The translations under genes were made by a program, and so were the position numbers. A DNA stretch of 64,000 bases. It comes from Pseudomonas putida (lineage in GTDB: Bacteria; Pseudomonadota; Gammaproteobacteria; Pseudomonadales; Pseudomonadaceae). The stretch lies in NCBI RefSeq assembly GCF_001976065.1, contig NZ_MNAH01000007.1, positions 178,679 to 242,678 of the forward strand, read 5' to 3'. Below the pieces are notes generated by a model. The model ran no database searches and was not told the DNA's origin. It was given only the letters and a program-made list of their open reading frames with translations. Position 1 is the first letter of the stretch, and each line of letters starts with the position of its first letter. This document shows, one piece after another, positions 63,326 through 64,000 of this stretch.

Positions 63326-64000
63326 TCAGCCCAGATGTTCCTGATCCTGGATGATCGCGTTGTCCAACGCGTCCAGCAGCGCCTTGCGCGCTTTCAGCTT
63401 GGTGTTCTTGTGGGCCGTCATGTTGATTTTCTTCAACTGTCGAGCCGCCGCGAGCGCCGCGCCTTGCAGTTCTTCAGCCGCGACCACGACATCCAGGTAA
63501 CCGGCAGCCACGGCGCTTTGCGGGTTGAACATCTCAGCGTTGACCACGGAACGCTGGAACGCCGATTTGCTCAGGCGATCGCGGGCAATCTCGATACCGG
63601 CGTGGTGCATGGTCATGCCGATCTGCACTTCGTTCAGGCCAATGCTGAAGGGGCCATCGACACCCAGGCGATAGTCCGCCGACAACAGCAGGAATGCACC
63701 CTTGGCCACCGCATGCCCAGGGCAGGCGACGACGACCGGGAAGGGGTGCGACAGCAGGCGACGGGCCAGCGTCGAGCCGGATGTCACCAGCGATACGGCT
63801 TCCTTTGGACCGGAGGTCATCACCTTCAGATCGTACCCGCCCGAGAGAATCCCTGGCTGACCGGTAATGATCACCACCGCGCGATCAGTCACTGCCTGGT
63901 CCAGCGCAGCGTTGAACGCCGCGATCACGTCCGGAGAGATGGCATTGACCTTGCCGTTGCTCAAGGTCAGGGTCGCGATACCGTCTTCGAGGTGGTAGGA
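63326..64000 (-). CDS. Crotonase-fold enoyl-CoA hydratase/isomerase, 5' end beyond the window
   Basis: The frame stays open to the window edge, 224 residues seen, reading YHLEDGIATLTLSNGKVNAI near the start. Crotonase fold: GQPGILSGGYDLKVM at the oxyanion hole and AVAKGAFLLLSADYRLG. The first few residues are missing from the window. Specific reaction unknown. Confidence 0.85.
   Translation of the reverse strand, partial: SYHLEDGIATLTLSNGKVNAISPDVIAAFNAALDQAVTDRAVVIITGQPGILSGGYDLKVMTSGPKEAVSLVTSGSTLARRLLSHPFPVVVACPGHAVAKGAFLLLSADYRLGVDGPFSIGLNEVQIGMTMHHAGIEIARDRLSKSAFQRSVVNAEMFNPQSAVAAGYLDVVVAAEELQGAALAAARQLKKINMTAHKNTKLKARKALLDALDNAIIQDQEHLG

Overview
The window is a chromosomal segment from a fluorescent Pseudomonas, most likely of the P. 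fluorescens group. Reasons: high GC with Pseudomonas codon use; a near-complete acyclic-terpene (atu) operon; a kdpFABC-kdpDE locus; a PvdS-type iron-starvation box before a hydroxamate acetyltransferase; and many REP-type repeats of the Pseudomonas GTAGGAGC...GGCTTGCC...GCGAAGG family. The species is an inference; no rRNA or tRNA gene is present to confirm it.

Layout. 1-2655 is an accessory, visibly A/T-richer strip made of debris: the cut start of an IS3-type transposase, a 23-bp repeat array, an orphan TIR-like nucleotide-binding protein (probable defence effector), a small ORF, a permease fragment and 21-bp end-like repeats. The strip ends inside a BvgS/EvgS-type hybrid kinase whose receiver domain it has cut off. 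2645-6894 is that kinase, its NarL-type regulator and a lone receiver. 7064-10801 holds a dGTPase, an EAL phosphodiesterase with a C-terminal sensor-like domain, and a three-gene YqjD/YqjE-type membrane cluster. 11129-14773 holds an Amt transporter with a sigma54 promoter, a glutaredoxin-like gene, a small gene behind a perfect LexA box, an RluA-type pseudouridine synthase and small envelope proteins. 14849-17282 is the molybdenum-cofactor group (mobA divergent from moaB-moeA). 17346-24617 holds yegS, a NarL-type two-component pair, a histidine-less CheA-P1-like protein, cheV with a FliA-type promoter, a MOSC protein, ppnP and an exonuclease.

24689-33907 is the atu operon (atuABCDEF with divergent atuR), which degrades citronellol/geraniol-type terpenes through geranyl-CoA carboxylase. 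atuG and atuH are not next to it. Two oppositely oriented copies of one motif between atuR and atuA are the likely AtuR operators. 33996-36110 holds a periplasmic binding protein, the PvdS-box acetyltransferase and a DUF2897 peptide. 36467-44551 is kdpFABC plus kdpDE (high-affinity K+ uptake) with a KdpE-like direct repeat upstream.

44667-56641 is ordinary chromosome: a patatin-like protein, a CHAD protein, a thioesterase, a chemoreceptor, an RraB-like protein, a three-gene ATP-grasp / alpha-E / transglutaminase operon and a cytochrome c. 57037-60411 is a thiolase plus fadJ-type beta-oxidation pair. 60507-64000 holds a glutamine amidotransferase, CorA, a PlsC acyltransferase and a crotonase that runs off the window end.

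The best leads are the orphan TIR effector at an island junction, the LexA-box gene, the histidine-less P1-like protein beside cheV, the PvdS-box acetyltransferase and the uncharacterised peptide-ligase-like operon. I found no complete new multi-gene defence or biosynthetic system. No CRISPR array, tRNA, rRNA or prophage was seen.
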